Shown here in pieces: positions 5,151-5,901 of a stretch of 5,901 nucleotides of DNA. Below the pieces are notes generated by a model that was not told where the DNA came from, ran no database searches, and was given only the letters and a program-made list of their open reading frames with translations. Position 1 is the first letter of the stretch. Each line of letters opens with the position of its first letter. The position numbers and the translations under genes were made by a program. Source of the stretch: Candidatus Methylomirabilota bacterium (lineage in GTDB: Bacteria; Methylomirabilota; Methylomirabilia; Methylomirabilales; 2-02-FULL-66-22); contig JACQXP010000087.1 of assembly GCA_016208645.1 (NCBI GenBank), forward strand, positions 1 through 5,901, in the 5' to 3' direction.

Positions 5151-5901
5151 ATGTCGCAGAAGCGAAAGCGGATGACACGGCGTGAGTTCCTGCGTGACGC
5201 GGCGCTGGCCACGGGCACCGTCGCCCTGGCCGGCGTGGTCCCCGTCCGTGCGCATGCCGGGCAAGCGTCAGAGCCGAAGCTCGGGGCCCAACTCATCGGG
5301 AAGCTGGAAGGCCCGGAACTCGTCCTGGATCCGGCGAAATGGCCCAAGAATTTCAGCCAGGCCCCCCTGCTGGCCGACCTGGTCAAGCAGGGAAAGCTTC
5401 CCCCGGTGGGGAAGCGGATTCCCGAAGAGCCGATGGTCGTGAAGCCCGTCCACAGCATCGGGAAATACGGCGGCACCTGGCGCCGTGGCTTCACTGGGCC
5501 GGGCGACGGCGAGAACGGCAACCGCATCGTCTCCACGGACAAGATCCTGTTCTGGGACTACACCGGCAACAAGGGCACCTGGCGCCGTGGCTTCACCGGG
5601 CCGGGCGACGGCGAGAACGGCAACCGCATCGTCTCCACGGACAAGATCCTGTTCTGGGACTACACCGGCAACAAGGTCATGCCCTGTCTCGCGCGGGACT
5701 GGAAGGTGAGCGACGACGGCCGGGTCATCGCCATCCTGCTGCGGAAGGGGCACAGGTGGTCCGACGGGCACCCCTTCACGGCCGATGACTTCATCTTCTG
5801 GTACGAGGACGTCTATCTGAACAAGGACCTCCAGCCGACGCCGAACCCCGACTTCATGGTCAACGGCAAGCCGGGCACGCTCCGCAAGCGGGACAACTAC
5901 A
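5151..5901 (+). CDS. Tat-exported family 5 (oligopeptide-type) ABC solute-binding protein, partial at window end
   Basis: The frame is open from the ATG at 5151 to the window edge (250 codons). GAGGAGGT at 5136-5143 is a strong ribosome-binding site seven bases before it. Residues 1-36 form a twin-arginine signal: basic KRKRM, then TRREFLRD with Arg10-Arg11, a hydrophobic stretch to about residue 32, and an AHA cleavage site at 34-36. The mature part resembles extracellular solute-binding family 5, the periplasmic or surface binding subunit of peptide/nickel-type ABC importers. Typical segments are IGKYGGTWRRGFTGPGDGENGN, LARDWKVSDDGR, LLRKGHRWSDG and FTADDFIFWYEDVYLNKD. Residues 108-141 are repeated as 142-175, which is not normal for the family and adds 34 residues. 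The permease and ATPase genes, if linked, lie beyond the window. The ligand cannot be assigned. Confidence 0.9.
   Translation, partial: MSQKRKRMTRREFLRDAALATGTVALAGVVPVRAHAGQASEPKLGAQLIGKLEGPELVLDPAKWPKNFSQAPLLADLVKQGKLPPVGKRIPEEPMVVKPVHSIGKYGGTWRRGFTGPGDGENGNRIVSTDKILFWDYTGNKGTWRRGFTGPGDGENGNRIVSTDKILFWDYTGNKVMPCLARDWKVSDDGRVIAILLRKGHRWSDGHPFTADDFIFWYEDVYLNKDLQPTPNPDFMVNGKPGTLRKRDNY
5472..5675 (+). repeat. Tandem duplication of 102 bp inside the solute-binding protein gene
   Basis: Copy 1 is 5472-5573 and copy 2 is 5574-5675, directly adjacent. Each is 34 codons, from GTWRRGFTG to DYTGNK. The copies differ at one base only, ACT at 5493-5495 versus ACC at 5595-5597, both threonine. The frame is preserved and continues normally into VMPCLARDW. 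It is either a very recent slippage or unequal-exchange event, or an assembly error. Confidence 0.95.

Noticed and set aside
5472..5675. The two-copy repeat considered as a CRISPR fragment or mobile element.
   Set aside because: The copies are directly adjacent without spacers, are multiples of three, and lie within one reading frame of a known family. A coding duplication explains everything.

Overview
The window is GC-rich bacterial DNA with a strong G/C bias at third codon positions, and it looks like a chromosome fragment. The twin-arginine peptide-binding protein, the mntA/hepT-type pair, the palindromic intergenic repeats and the 7-nt-periodic repeats resemble what I associate with uncultured soil or sediment lineages such as Rokubacteria/NC10 or deltaproteobacterial groups. 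That placement is an inference from style, not from a marker gene.

Left part (1-1241, minus strand): three genes read leftwards. First is a complete MntA-like nucleotidyltransferase antitoxin (936-1241). It overlaps a broken HepT-like HEPN toxin (763-949) that has lost its middle and its reading frame. Last is a DUF2293 protein with a Cys4 zinc-ribbon-like N-terminus (28-705). A 517-bp non-coding stretch (1242-1758) follows. It separates this group from the plus-strand genes and carries a cluster of GC-rich palindromes and a hairpin near the next start.

Centre (1759-4912, plus strand): a four-gene 2-oxoacid dehydrogenase operon, in the order E1 alpha, E1 beta, E2 catalytic core, lipoyl-domain protein. 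E1 alpha/beta would decarboxylate a 2-oxoacid with thiamine diphosphate and pass the acyl group to the lipoyl lysine (Lys42 of the 82-residue protein). The E2 core would then move it to CoA. The unusual point is that E2 is divided into two genes. The catalytic domain stands alone, the lipoyl domain stands alone downstream (reversed from the usual domain order), and no peripheral-subunit-binding domain is visible. No E3 (dihydrolipoamide dehydrogenase) lies in the window. Related 7-nt-periodic repeats (unit GCNGA plus 2 nt) lie in the two gaps flanking the E2 core gene, directly in front of each ribosome-binding region.

Right part (4913-5901, plus strand): a probable sigma-70-type promoter (TTGACA, 18 nt, TAGACT) precedes the start of a twin-arginine-exported family 5 (oligopeptide-type) solute-binding protein. 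It is open to the window edge. It contains a 102-bp, 34-codon in-frame tandem duplication with a single silent difference between copies, which is either a very recent event or an assembly error.

Best leads: the split E2 with a free lipoyl protein, the repeats at its junctions, the antitoxin beside a deleted toxin, and the in-frame duplication.
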